A stretch of 64,000 nt of DNA, taken from positions 62,001-126,000 of the forward strand of contig NZ_WOWP01000013.1 of NCBI RefSeq assembly GCF_009741375.1, written 5' to 3'. The stretch's first letter is position 1. The number at the start of each line of letters is the position of its first letter. The notes beneath the pieces were generated by a model. It saw nothing but the letters and a program-made list of their open reading frames with translations. It had not been told where the DNA came from and did not search any database. The stretch is from Flavobacterium rakeshii (GTDB lineage Bacteria; Bacteroidota; Bacteroidia; Flavobacteriales; Flavobacteriaceae). Below, piece by piece: positions 54,366 through 64,000 of the stretch. The position numbers were made by a program, and so were the translations under genes.

Positions 54366-54698
54366 TTACCCTATACGCAATCCGTTTTCTACTTTAAAGT
54401 CGGGCGCCAGTAATACAATGTCATTATCAGCTCCCATAGCGCCAAGCACTAGGCATTCACTCATAAATTTACCTATTTGCTTTTTAGGAAAGTTTACCAC
54501 CGCTACAATTTGCCTTCCGGCTAGCTGCTCTTTCGTATAACGTTTTGTGATTTGTGCCGATGATTTTCGTATCCCTATCGTTTCACCAAAATCAATAACC
54601 AGCTGATAGGCGGGTTTTCTGGCTTCAGGAAAATCGTTCACCTCTGTAATGGTACCCACACGCATTTCTGTTTTTTCAAATTCTTCCCAGGTTAACAT
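54366..54698 (-). CDS. csaA: CsaA-like tRNA-binding-domain protein
   Basis: A 110-residue dimeric OB-fold protein, the free form of the EMAP-II-like tRNA-binding domain found at the end of MetRS and the start of PheRS beta. FEKTEMRVGTITEVNDFPEA is the family start. IRKSSAQITKRYTKEQLAGR and VVNFPKKQIGKFMSECLVLG follow. In other bacteria CsaA is described as a Sec-pathway chaperone that binds tRNA. Length is exactly right for a stand-alone domain. Confidence 0.92.
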   Translation of the reverse strand: MLTWEEFEKTEMRVGTITEVNDFPEARKPAYQLVIDFGETIGIRKSSAQITKRYTKEQLAGRQIVAVVNFPKKQIGKFMSECLVLGAMGADNDIVLLAPDFKVENGLRIG

Positions 54699-54764
54699 AG
54701 CTTTTGTATTTATTTTATTTTAAAATTTATCGTAATTTGCTAAAGTAATTTATTTCTTTCGAAA

Positions 54765-55319
54765 ATGGCAAACACACCGTCAAACATGTTACCGCTAGGC
54801 ACCATAGCCCCTGATTTTTCATTAAAAGCAACCAACTTTGATGAAAACTTCACCTTTAGCGATATTAAAGGAGAAAAAGGCACACTGGTATTATTTATAT
54901 GTAACCACTGCCCTTTTGTAATTCATGTTATTGATGAAATTGTTATGATTGCTAATGATTACAGAGTACAGGGAATAGGTATGGTAGCCATAAGCAGCAA
55001 CGACCCGGTAAAATATCCACAGGATGCACCCGACCAAATGACCGAATTTGCCTTTAAAAACGATATTGATTTCCCTTATCTGTTTGACGAAACACAGGAA
55101 GTAGCAAAAGCTTATGACGCGGCCTGCACACCCGACTTTTACCTTTTTGACTCCCGAAACCGACTGGTATACCGTGGTCAGCTTGACGATTCACGCCCCG
55201 GTAATAATATCCCCGTAAGCGGTAGTGACCTACGCAATGCTATTGATGGTGTTTTATACAACCGAAATATACCCGAACCTCAAAAACCAAGTATTGGCTG
55301 TAATATTAAGTGGAGGTAA
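54765..55319 (+). CDS. Thioredoxin-fold protein (AhpC/TSA-like)
   Basis: A 184-residue cytoplasmic thioredoxin-fold protein. GTIAPDFSLKATNFDENFTF is the redoxin start. LVLFICNHCPFVIHVIDE contains a C-N-H-C pair (Cys46, Cys49) in the place of the CxxC or peroxidatic cysteine. AYDAACTPDFYLFD has a further cysteine next to the cis-proline. The C-terminus ends in SIGCNIKWR, typical of the thioredoxin-family group often called redoxin domain protein. Probably a disulfide reductase or peroxidase-like enzyme; no signal peptide. Confidence 0.88.
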   Translation: MANTPSNMLPLGTIAPDFSLKATNFDENFTFSDIKGEKGTLVLFICNHCPFVIHVIDEIVMIANDYRVQGIGMVAISSNDPVKYPQDAPDQMTEFAFKNDIDFPYLFDETQEVAKAYDAACTPDFYLFDSRNRLVYRGQLDDSRPGNNIPVSGSDLRNAIDGVLYNRNIPEPQKPSIGCNIKWR

Positions 55320-55337
55320 CTAAATAAATAGTAAACA

Positions 55338-55880
55338 CTACTGTTTTTCAAGCACTATTTCAAGTGGCTTATTCATTTTACGACCAAATTTCATAGCCGC
55401 ATCCCTACTTTCGTTAGAGCAAAGCACATACATATTGTAAGCATAAAGCTGAATAATAACCGGCTTGTAAGTACCCGTAGTATCTTCAACCTTTACACTA
55501 AAACTATCTGCCTTAAAAGTATTAGCTACAGATAACAGGTAATTATCTTTAGCAAAAGGAAAAAACCAACGCTCTTTAGTAACCGTAGCACCCTCTACTA
55601 GCCTCTTGTTGTTATCATCTATCTTATAGTTAAGAGAAAACTCAAGTGGCTTATTAGCATTACTCCAGCTGTACATGTTATTTACATTAATAAGATCTCT
55701 GCCTAGGCTGTCTACCACCGTAACCTTTAAGTTTTTAATATTATCTTCATTTCCCTGCTCATGTACATGCAGTACTAAGTAAGATGTAAAATCATACCCA
55801 CAGTGCATACTTGACCCGGGTATTTGTGCTTTTGCAGAAATACCAAACAATACAACAAACAGTAACAGTAGCTTTTTCAT
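55338..55880 (-). CDS. Hypothetical exported protein
   Basis: A 180-residue protein with a signal peptide when started at the ATG at 55880 (MKKLLLLFVVLFGISAKAQ); a start 63 bases upstream gives an atypical N-terminus and is less likely. The mature part is beta-rich, with SSMHCGYDFTSYLVLHVHEQG, and LYAYNMYVLCSNESRDAAMK with two widely spaced cysteines. Probably periplasmic. I do not recognise the family. It is convergent with the thioredoxin-fold gene (18 bases apart). Confidence 0.7.
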   Translation of the reverse strand: MKKLLLLFVVLFGISAKAQIPGSSMHCGYDFTSYLVLHVHEQGNEDNIKNLKVTVVDSLGRDLINVNNMYSWSNANKPLEFSLNYKIDDNNKRLVEGATVTKERWFFPFAKDNYLLSVANTFKADSFSVKVEDTTGTYKPVIIQLYAYNMYVLCSNESRDAAMKFGRKMNKPLEIVLEKQ

Positions 55881-55944
55881 AATCATATTAATGTGTTTTA
55901 CAAAAGTAATCCATATATGTATGACTTTCAAAAAGTATTCCAAA

Positions 55945-55972
55945 TAAAAAGGCTGCCAGTAGGCAGCCTTTA
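55945..55972 (-). terminator. Intrinsic terminator of the cyclophilin-FKBP gene
   Basis: AAAGGCTGCC-AGTA-GGCAGCCTTT-type stem; on the minus strand it is followed by T5. Confidence 0.85.
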
Positions 55973-55990
55973 ATATAATGTGAGATGTTA

Positions 55991-56923
55991 TTATTTTACA
56001 TCCATTAGCTCAACATCAAAAACAAGTGTTGCATCTGGCGGGATAACACCACCTGCACCACGTGAACCGTAACCTAAGTGAGAAGGAATAACAAAACGAG
56101 CTTTATCACCTACCTGTAGTAAAGCGATACCTTCATCCCAACCAGAAATTACCTGTCCTACACCAAGAGCGAAAGAAATTGGATCTTTTCTTTTGTAAGA
56201 AGAGTCAAATACCTGACCGTTATCAAGAGCACCTGTATAGTGTACAGAAACTGTTTTACCTTTCTCAGCCTGCTTACCGTTACCTTTTTGGATTATTTTA
56301 TAACGTAGTCCGCTTTCAGTTTTATCAAACCCTGCTGCAAGTTTTTCCATTTCTGCCTCAGCTTTTTGTTTAGCCTCTTCAATACGTTTTTCACGCGCAC
56401 CTTCAAAAGTTCTAAAAGCCTCAATAGCATTCCAGTTTTTAGCCTCATCACCTTCACGGATAATTTCAATGCTTTCAATTTCGTCACCCTGAGCAACAGC
56501 ATCAACCACATCCTGACCTTCAACCACATGACCGAAAACAGTATGCTTACCGTCTAACCATGGAGTTTCTACGTGAGTGATAAAGAACTGAGAACCGTTT
56601 GTACCAGGACCTGCATTTGCCATAGAAAGTACACCGGGACCGCTGTGTGTAAGTTCCGGATGGAACTCATCATCAAACTGATAACCGGGACCGCCAACAC
56701 CGGTACCTACCGGGCACCCTCCCTGAATCATAAAATCAGGAATAACCCTGTGAAATTTAAGTCCGTTATAATATGGTTTACCTTGTGGTTTAGCATCGTT
56801 TTCAAGATTACCTTCAGCAAGACCTACAAAGTTACCTACCGTTCCCGGAGTTTTATCATGCGTAAGTTTAACTAAAATAGAACCTTTTGGTGTATTGAAT
56901 TTAGCGTAAATTCCGTTTTCCAT
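55991..56923 (-). CDS. Dual peptidylprolyl isomerase: cyclophilin fused to FKBP
   Basis: A 310-residue cytoplasmic protein started at the ATG at 56923 ([16 protein letters not shown]). Residues 5-165 are a cyclophilin: [13 protein letters not shown] with the catalytic arginine, [22 protein letters not shown] and the [11 protein letters not shown] loop. A charged helical linker (about 175-205) leads to an FKBP domain (about 210-310): [29 protein letters not shown] and [22 protein letters not shown]. Both catalytic sets look intact. Dual-family immunophilins of this order are known in a few bacteria and protists. Likely folding helper; no signal peptide. Confidence 0.93.
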   Translation of the reverse strand: MENGIYAKFNTPKGSILVKLTHDKTPGTVGNFVGLAEGNLENDAKPQGKPYYNGLKFHRVIPDFMIQGGCPVGTGVGGPGYQFDDEFHPELTHSGPGVLSMANAGPGTNGSQFFITHVETPWLDGKHTVFGHVVEGQDVVDAVAQGDEIESIEIIREGDEAKNWNAIEAFRTFEGAREKRIEEAKQKAEAEMEKLAAGFDKTESGLRYKIIQKGNGKQAEKGKTVSVHYTGALDNGQVFDSSYKRKDPISFALGVGQVISGWDEGIALLQVGDKARFVIPSHLGYGSRGAGGVIPPDATLVFDVELMDVK

Positions 56924-56999
56924 CTGTCTTTTTGTTTTTATTATGAAGTGCAAATTTACAAATTAAAATTTGAAGTTTCAGATTTCATACACCCCTAAA

Positions 57000-57166
57000 C
57001 CTGGCATTAAACTCCGGGGCGTTAAGAAAATTATAAACGAGGCGTTAATAAGCATCCGGTGTTTGAGCCAAAAGCGAGTTCGGATGGTTTAGCCGAATGT
57101 AATAATTTTTAGACTAAGGAGTTAGAGCCTTGATTTTTTCCTTCTTTTGTATCAAGACAAAAGAAG
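57000..57166. repeat. Probable dispersed intergenic repeat with hairpin
   Basis: The 288-base gap 56924-57211 holds a compositionally distinct, GC-richer stretch with GCGAGTTCGGATGGTTTAGC, ending in a perfect hairpin CTTCTTTTGT-ATCAAG-ACAAAAGAAG (57141-57166). I recall related TTTTGTATCAAGACAAAA tails in Bacteroidetes intergenic repeats. It starts with the same TTTGAAGTTTCAG trace (56969-56981) found after uvrA. No ORF is present. Confidence 0.5.
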
Positions 57167-57211
57167 AATGAATTGTTTAATTTAGTAAAATATTAAACCC
57201 AAAAACAAACC

Positions 57212-58006
57212 ATGGAAAACAACTACATCAATATCAATAAAGAAGCCTGGAATCAAAAAACCACATTTCATATAGAATCATCATTTTATGATATGCCCTC
57301 ATTTTTAAGCGGAAACTCAACCCTAAACAATATAGAACTTGAGCTACTGGGCGATGTTACAGACAAAAAAATACTACACCTGCAGTGTCATTTCGGTCAG
57401 GATACTATTTCCCTTAGCCGTATGGGTGCTGTGGCAACAGGAATCGATTTTTCAGACGCTGCCATAGCCAAAGCCCGTGAACTTGCCAAAACCACCGGTT
57501 CTAACACCCAATTTATATGCTGCGACATATACAGCCTGCCTGATAACCTTAACGAACAGTTTGATATTGTATTTACTAGCTATGGCACTATAGGCTGGCT
57601 ACCCGATCTTAACAAATGGGCTAAAGTAATAAACCACTTCCTTAAACCGGGAGGTAGTTTTATTTTTGCCGAATTCCATCCTTTTGTATGGATGTTTGAT
57701 TCAGGATTCAGTAAAATAGATTACAGCTACTTTAACGAAGAAGCTATTATTGAAACCGAAACAGGTACTTATGCCGATAAAGCCGCCGATATGGAAGTAA
57801 AAACCATATCATGGAATCACGACCTTAGTGAGGTATTTAGCAGCCTAATTAACAACAACCTCGAAATTAAGACTTTTAAAGAATACAATTACTCTCCCTA
57901 CAACTGCTTTAACGACATGGAAGAGTTTGAACCTAAGCGCTACAGAATACCACACCTGCAAAACAAAATTCCTTTTGTTTACGCATTAAAAGCTATGAAA
58001 AAGTAA
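57212..58006 (+). CDS. Class I SAM-dependent methyltransferase
   Basis: A 264-residue soluble methyltransferase. Motif I is KILHLQCHFGQDTISL (E/D-x-G-type nucleotide loop, here HFGQD), motif II acid in VATGIDFSDAAIAKAREL, and a post-motif in LPDNLNEQFDIVFTSYGTIGWLPDL. The ending NSF-like regions are not specific. The target (small molecule, lipid or tRNA) is unknown; the aromatic GWLPDLN segment fits small-molecule methyltransferases. It starts after a repeat-rich gap and is followed by the DUF1569 gene. Confidence 0.86.
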   Translation: MENNYININKEAWNQKTTFHIESSFYDMPSFLSGNSTLNNIELELLGDVTDKKILHLQCHFGQDTISLSRMGAVATGIDFSDAAIAKARELAKTTGSNTQFICCDIYSLPDNLNEQFDIVFTSYGTIGWLPDLNKWAKVINHFLKPGGSFIFAEFHPFVWMFDSGFSKIDYSYFNEEAIIETETGTYADKAADMEVKTISWNHDLSEVFSSLINNNLEIKTFKEYNYSPYNCFNDMEEFEPKRYRIPHLQNKIPFVYALKAMKK

Positions 58007-58019
58007 AGCTATTTATTCT

Positions 58020-58027
58020 TAATTTTG
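58020..58027 (+). promoter_or_regulatory. -7 box TAATTTTG for the DUF1569 gene
   Basis: TAnnTTTG match 23 bases before the ATG at 58051. Confidence 0.5.
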
Positions 58028-58050
58028 AGGCTCATTAATCAAAAAACAAC

Positions 58051-58503
58051 ATGAAAAGCATTTTTAACCCAACCGATAATCGCGAAATTATCGATAGAAT
58101 AAATCAGCTTTCCCCCATTACACTCTCGCAATGGGGTAAAATGACTGTTAGCCAAATGCTGCTCCACTGCCAGCAAATTATTAAAGTAGCACACGGTACA
58201 CTGGAGCTAAAACCTAATAAATTTCTTGTTTTCTTTTTCGGGAAATCGGCCAAGAAAAAACTGATGGAACCACAACCTTTTGGGAAAGGGATGCCTACAG
58301 CAAAAGAATTTAAAATTTCCCATGAACCCGATTTTGAAACCGCTAAAGCAGAATTAATCGCACTGGTAGAAACGTTTTCTAAAGAAGGACATAATTGTAT
58401 AAAGAACATGAAACATCCCTTTTTTGGTGAAATGACCATAGAGGAATGGGATACATTACAATACAAACACCTTGACCACCACCTTAAACAGTTTGGTGCT
58501 TAA
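58051..58503 (+). CDS. DUF1569 / DinB-like protein
   Basis: A 150-residue helical protein. WGKMTVSQMLLHCQQIIKVAHG carries the first conserved histidine, KHPFFGEMTIEEWDTLQYKHLDHHLKQFG the others; together they form a DinB-like four-helix metal site. The family is DUF1569, common in flavobacteria. DinB-type proteins include thiol-dependent transferases, but no activity is known for this group. It is 44 bases after the methyltransferase gene and has its own -7 box and terminator. Confidence 0.88.
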   Translation: MKSIFNPTDNREIIDRINQLSPITLSQWGKMTVSQMLLHCQQIIKVAHGTLELKPNKFLVFFFGKSAKKKLMEPQPFGKGMPTAKEFKISHEPDFETAKAELIALVETFSKEGHNCIKNMKHPFFGEMTIEEWDTLQYKHLDHHLKQFGA

Positions 58504-58519
58504 TAAAGCTATTTTTACA

Positions 58520-58566
58520 TAAAAAAAAGGCATAAGCTGAACAGCCAACTTATGCCTTTTCTTTTT
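58520..58566 (+). terminator. Intrinsic terminator
   Basis: Stem AAAAGGCATAAG (58525-58536) / CTTATGCCTTTT (58549-58560) with a 12-base loop and a T-rich tail. Confidence 0.82.
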
Positions 58567-58584
58567 CCGTATAGCTAAACTTAC

Positions 58585-58592
58585 TAACTTTG
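58585..58592 (+). promoter_or_regulatory. -7 box TAACTTTG for trmD
   Basis: TAnnTTTG match 27 bases before the ATG at 58620. Confidence 0.58.
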
Positions 58593-58619
58593 CGGCTTTA
58601 AAACTCTGAAACTTAAAAA

Positions 58620-59294
58620 ATGCGCATCGATATTATCACTGTATTACCCGAACTTTTAAGGAGTCCGTTTGAAGCTTCAATACTAAAAAGAGCCATAGAC
58701 AAAGGACTTGTAGAAGTACACCTGCACAACCTTAGGGATTACAGCACTAACAAACACAAAAATGTAGACGACTACCAGTTTGGCGGTGGTGCCGGTATGG
58801 TTATGATGATTGAACCTATTGATGCCTGCATTACTAAACTGAAAAGTGAAAGAGAATATGACGAGGTTATATACATGACTCCCGATGGCGAAACCCTTAA
58901 TCAGGGAATGGCTAACCAAATGTCAATGCTCAAAAACATTATTATTCTTTGCGGACATTATAAAGGTGTAGACCAGCGTGTGCGCGATCATTTCATTACC
59001 AAAGAGATTTCTATAGGCGACTTTGTACTTTCGGGTGGTGAGCTTGCTGCTGCCGTGGTTGCCGACTCTATTATCAGGCTTATACCGGGAGTACTGAGCA
59101 ATGAAACATCAGCACTTACCGATAGTTTTCAGGACAACCTGCTTTCCCCTCCTATTTACACACGCCCTGCCGAATACAAGGGTTGGAAAGTACCCGATGT
59201 ACTTTTAAGCGGTAATTTTTCTAAAATTGACCAATGGAGAGAGGACAAAGCACTGGAGCACACCAAGAACAGAAGACCTGATTTACTTGAATAA
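58620..59294 (+). CDS. trmD: tRNA (guanine-37-N1)-methyltransferase
   Basis: A 224-residue SPOUT enzyme that methylates G37 of tRNAs reading C-starting codons, which prevents frameshifting. The start [20 protein letters not shown] is typical. [31 protein letters not shown] and [15 protein letters not shown] make the knot that binds S-adenosylmethionine, with the catalytic aspartate in [20 protein letters not shown]. Length is normal. It is followed by rplS after a 151-base leader region, an order conserved in many bacteria. Confidence 0.96.
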   Translation: MRIDIITVLPELLRSPFEASILKRAIDKGLVEVHLHNLRDYSTNKHKNVDDYQFGGGAGMVMMIEPIDACITKLKSEREYDEVIYMTPDGETLNQGMANQMSMLKNIIILCGHYKGVDQRVRDHFITKEISIGDFVLSGGELAAAVVADSIIRLIPGVLSNETSALTDSFQDNLLSPPIYTRPAEYKGWKVPDVLLSGNFSKIDQWREDKALEHTKNRRPDLLE

Positions 59295-59364
59295 CAACCA
59301 CTTACAGCCTTAAAATTTATATTTAATTTAAGGTCAAAATATTTCTGCGTATTAAAAAAATATT

Positions 59365-59372
59365 TATATTTG
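59365..59372 (+). promoter_or_regulatory. -7 box TATATTTG for rplS
   Basis: TAnnTTTG match; transcription would start near 59380, giving a roughly 65-nt leader. Confidence 0.58.
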
Positions 59373-59379
59373 CAGCCAA

Positions 59380-59445
59380 TTTCGGACCAACCTCTGGCGA
59401 TACCCGTGCATGTTGTTCTGATTCAAACGTTTAAATTAAAAAATC
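59380..59445 (+). promoter_or_regulatory. Candidate L19 ribosomal-protein leader RNA
   Basis: The short 5' UTR of rplS can fold with GGACCAAC (from about 59385) pairing GTTGTTC (around 59413-59419) around the loop CTCTGGCGATACCCGTGCAT. A ribosomal-protein L19 leader has been described for Flavobacteria; position and size fit, but I cannot align it to that model here. Confidence 0.55.
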
Positions 59446-59796
59446 ATGTCTGATTTAGTAAAATTCGTTCAGGACGAGTTCGTAACAAAAAAAGATTTCC
59501 CTGAGTTCAATTCAGGAGACACAATCACTGTGTACTACGAAATTAAAGAGGGTGAAAAAACAAGAACACAGTTCTTTAAAGGTGTTGTTATCCAAAAAAG
59601 AGGTGCTGGTATCACTCAAACTTTCACCATCCGTAAAATGTCTGGTTCAGTAGGTGTAGAGCGTATCTTCCCTATTAACATGCCTGCATTACAAAAAATC
59701 GAAGTTAACCAAAGAGGTAAAGTTAGAAGAGCTCGTATATTCTACTTTAGAAACCTTACTGGTAAGAAAGCAAAAATCAAAGAGAGAAGAAGATAA
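59446..59796 (+). CDS. rplS: 50S ribosomal protein L19
   Basis: A 116-residue ribosomal protein at the 30S-50S interface. FNSGDTITVYYEIKEGEKTR, FKGVVIQKRGAGITQTFTIRK, SGSVGVERIFPINMPALQKIEV and RAKIFYFR-type residues (RRARIFYFRNLTGKKAKI) follow the family closely. Length is normal. It is preceded by a structured leader with its own promoter and is followed by an intrinsic terminator. Confidence 0.97.
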   Translation: MSDLVKFVQDEFVTKKDFPEFNSGDTITVYYEIKEGEKTRTQFFKGVVIQKRGAGITQTFTIRKMSGSVGVERIFPINMPALQKIEVNQRGKVRRARIFYFRNLTGKKAKIKERRR

Positions 59797-59821
59797 TTTC
59801 TTTGAAGAGCTACATAATAGG

Positions 59822-59852
59822 ATCCCTGTGTTTTACACGGGGATTTTTTTTG
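59822..59852 (+). terminator. Intrinsic terminator of rplS
   Basis: ATCCCTGTG-TTTTA-CACGGGGAT followed by T8; nine pairs including one G-T wobble. Confidence 0.85.
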
Positions 59853-59969
59853 CCCAAATTTTAAACAATTATGCACGCAACTCATTTAATTATTTAATGC
59901 TTTTAAGATTACAAAAAGACATTACTTAGACATGTAAACACTAAAAGCAGAGTCATAAAAAACAACCTG

Positions 59970-59988
59970 CCAAACAATAAATGTTTGG
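59970..59988. repeat. Short inverted repeat in the rplS-idh gap
   Basis: CCAAACA-ATAAA-TGTTTGG, a perfect 7-bp stem. It lies about 50 bases upstream of the idh -7 box, so it could be an operator or a weak terminator. The rest of 59853-60040 is AT-rich with no ORF seen. Confidence 0.35.
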
Positions 59989-60040
59989 GATTCAATCATT
60001 TTTTTAAAGTTTACAAAAGGTGAATTAAGTTAGTTTTTGC

Positions 60041-60048
60041 TATATTTG
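60041..60048 (+). promoter_or_regulatory. -7 box TATATTTG for idh
   Basis: TAnnTTTG match; transcription would start near 60055, leaving a 140-nt leader before the ATG at 60199. Confidence 0.58.
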
Positions 60049-60054
60049 CGAGCC

Positions 60055-62424
<2,370 letters not shown>

Positions 62425-62444
62425 TACAAGCATTCAGTATAACT

Positions 62445-62475
62445 AAAAAGCTGCCCTAACCGGCAGCTTTTTTTT
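62445..62475 (+). terminator. Intrinsic terminator of idh
   Basis: AAAAAGCTGCC-CTAACC-GGCAGCTTTTTTTT. Confidence 0.88.
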
Positions 62476-62569
62476 ATAATTTAACCTACAAATTCAACAC
62501 TTCAGCTACTATTTAAAACGGTTGGGTAATAATAAATTTGCCTTTAAAGCGTGTCTAAATACTTTTGCG

Positions 62570-62752
62570 CAAAATTTAAAAAAACGTAAAGCATGTAACA
62601 AAATACAATTTCAAACGTCTGTTAGACGTTATCAATCCAAATATTAAAGAATAATAAGGAGATTGTACTTTTTGCCGAGAATAATTTACCTTTATCATAA
62701 TTTAGTATTCGAATTTTGCTAAAAAGAAAACAACAACCAATCAATCAAAAAA
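62570..62752 (+). promoter_or_regulatory. Upstream region of the TonB-dependent receptor gene
   Basis: The 328-base gap 62425-62752 begins with the idh terminator. A TACTTTTG -7 box is at 62570-62577, overlapping the palindrome TTTTGCGCAAAA. A perfect inverted repeat AACGTCT-GTT-AGACGTT is at 62614-62630 and could be a regulator site or leader hairpin. A purine-rich AAGGAGA lies at about 62655. The leader would be about 165 nt. Confidence 0.4.
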
Positions 62753-64000
62753 ATGAACACTATTACCCAGAGATGCCTCACGGCCATCTTACTATTGTTC
62801 GCTGCTGTAGGTTTTTCCCAAGAAAAATACACGCTCAGCGGAACAATCTCAGACATGAGCAGCAGTGAAACCCTTATTGGAGCTACCGTTTACATTGTAG
62901 AAACCCAAACTGCTATCTCAACAAATGAATATGGTTTCTTTTCCATATCACTTCCGGAAGGTACTTACACCATTGAAATTAGTTATGTAAGTTTTTCCAC
63001 TATTACCGAGACTGTAAACCTGAACCAAAACATCAGGAAAAACTACGAACTCTCATCATCAAGCCAGGAACTTAGCGAAATTGTAATTTCAGACAATCAG
63101 CCAAGGGCTAACATCAAGAAGCCCGAAATGAGTGTTAACAAACTCTCTGTACAGGAAATTAAAAAAATGCCTGTAGTTATGGGAGAGGTAGACGTTTTAA
63201 AATCCATACTTACCCTACCGGGGGTTACTAATGCCGGAGAGGGATCATCGGGCTTTAACGTGCGTGGTGGCGCTGCCGATCAAAACCTTATATTACTGGA
63301 TGAGGCTACCATATTTAACTCCTCTCACCTTTTCGGTTTCTTTTCGGTATTCAATTCAGATGCCATTAAAGACCTTAAACTGTACAAAGGCGGAATCCCT
63401 GCACGTTACGGTGGCAGGTTATCATCGGTACTGGATATATACCAGAAAGAAGGTAATAAAAATGAATTCCATATGAATGGCGGTATAGGTGCTATTTCCA
63501 GCCGTTTACTGGCCGAAGGTCCGCTTGTAAAAGGCAAAGGCTCTTTTCTTATAGGTGGTAGAGCTTCATATGCTCACCTTTTTCTTAAACTAGCCGATAA
63601 TGACAACTCAGCTTATTTTTACGACCTAAATACCAAGTTAAGCTACCAGCTAAATGAAAACAATAACCTGTACCTTTCGGGTTACTTTGGTCGCGATTTA
63701 TTTAATCTGAGCAATAGTTTTAATAACGTATACGGTAACACGGTACTTAACCTGAGATGGAATCACCTGTTTAACGAAAAACTGTTCTCTAATGCTTCAT
63801 TAATCTACAGTGATTACTACTACGGCTTAGAGCTTGGTTTTGTAGGCTTTACATGGGAATCAGGGATTAAAAACTATAATTTCAAATACGACTTTAAGAA
63901 CTATATTTCAGACAAGTTTAAGCTAAACTATGGTGTTAATGCCGTTTACTACGATTTTAATCCGGGTACTATTAAACCTATTGACGAAACCTCAACGGTT
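62753..64000 (+). CDS. TonB-dependent receptor with carboxypeptidase-like N-domain, 5' part
   Basis: The frame is open from the ATG at 62753 to the right edge, 416 codons. The signal peptide ends near GFSQ. A CarboxypepD_reg-like beta sandwich follows (about residues 23-105; LSGTISDMSSSETLIGATVY, ETVNLNQN). Then comes the plug domain: EIKKMPVVMGEVDVLKSILT, LPGVTNAGEGSSGFNVRGGA, DEATIFNSSHLFGFFSVFNS, YKGGIPARYGGRLSSVLDI. Barrel strands begin at about 245. This is the outer-membrane TonB-dependent receptor type with a leading CarboxypepD domain; the ligand is unknown and no SusD gene is in view. Confidence 0.92.
   Translation, partial: MNTITQRCLTAILLLFAAVGFSQEKYTLSGTISDMSSSETLIGATVYIVETQTAISTNEYGFFSISLPEGTYTIEISYVSFSTITETVNLNQNIRKNYELSSSSQELSEIVISDNQPRANIKKPEMSVNKLSVQEIKKMPVVMGEVDVLKSILTLPGVTNAGEGSSGFNVRGGAADQNLILLDEATIFNSSHLFGFFSVFNSDAIKDLKLYKGGIPARYGGRLSSVLDIYQKEGNKNEFHMNGGIGAISSRLLAEGPLVKGKGSFLIGGRASYAHLFLKLADNDNSAYFYDLNTKLSYQLNENNNLYLSGYFGRDLFNLSNSFNNVYGNTVLNLRWNHLFNEKLFSNASLIYSDYYYGLELGFVGFTWESGIKNYNFKYDFKNYISDKFKLNYGVNAVYYDFNPGTIKPIDETSTV

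Noticed and set aside
63231..63476. 81-codon ORF in another frame of the TonB-dependent receptor
   Set aside because: It lies inside the clear plug-domain coding frame that runs to the right edge.

Overview
The window looks like chromosomal DNA of a Flavobacteriaceae bacterium, probably Flavobacterium or a close relative. The evidence is AT-rich composition, many TAnnTTTG -7 boxes just upstream of genes (the Bacteroidetes sigma-A promoter), and lineage-typical families: DUF3276/PUR-alpha, DUF4834, a long NusB, monomeric isocitrate dehydrogenase, and SusC-like or carboxypeptidase-regulatory beta-barrel proteins. Both ends are cut inside genes: a dihydroorotase-like gene on the left and a TonB-dependent receptor on the right. 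I saw no rRNA, tRNA, CRISPR array, transposase or prophage.

Layout. 0-9.5 kb: end of a pyrC-like gene with small envelope proteins and an esterase, a lipoprotein/metallo-hydrolase operon, a large conserved protein of unknown function, a transglutaminase-like protein, a class C beta-lactamase-fold hydrolase, peroxiredoxin Bcp and endonuclease III. 9.5-17 kb: ECF sigma factor with a 48-residue gene beside it, YdeI-family protein, DUF2167 protein, uvrA, a palindromic repeat cluster, a DnaJ-domain membrane protein and a VOC protein. 17-26 kb: an orphan promoter/terminator unit that may encode a small RNA, a glycosyltransferase-YfhO operon, an outer-membrane protein, a GNAT-like protein, an alpha-oxoamine synthase and a TM2/DUF2752/DUF4870 run ending in rdgB. 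27-38 kb: DEAD-box helicase, TrmH-family methyltransferase, ECF sigma/anti-sigma pair, SIR2 deacylase followed by an AT-rich orphan with a HEPN-like motif, TlpA-like protein, purB and a KefF/KefC-like pair. 38-48 kb: guaB, HMG-CoA lyase, pyrD, a four-gene zinc-ribbon/SPFH-GYF/membrane/HD locus, a PAS histidine kinase and pepT. 48-64 kb: YdeI/DUF1801, yajC-DUF1573-nusB, leucine dehydrogenase, an ABC exporter, DUF3276, CsaA, thioredoxin-fold protein, a cyclophilin-FKBP fusion, a methyltransferase, DUF1569, trmD-rplS, monomeric idh and the start of a TonB-dependent receptor.

Most genes are housekeeping: nucleotide synthesis (pyrC-like, pyrD, purB, guaB, rdgB), DNA repair (nth, uvrA), translation and RNA (trmD, rplS, nusB, DEAD helicase, TrmH) and envelope functions. 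I see no large unknown system. The most interesting material is small: a structured leader before idh with a repeated element that could pair alternatively, an orphan transcription unit near 17.2 kb, a HEPN-motif orphan behind a cysteine-free SIR2 protein, the SPFH/zinc-ribbon locus, recurrent spacer-free palindromic terminators (one a 54-bp perfect palindrome), and two enzymes whose conserved metal-binding residues look lost (dihydroorotase-like and endonuclease III).
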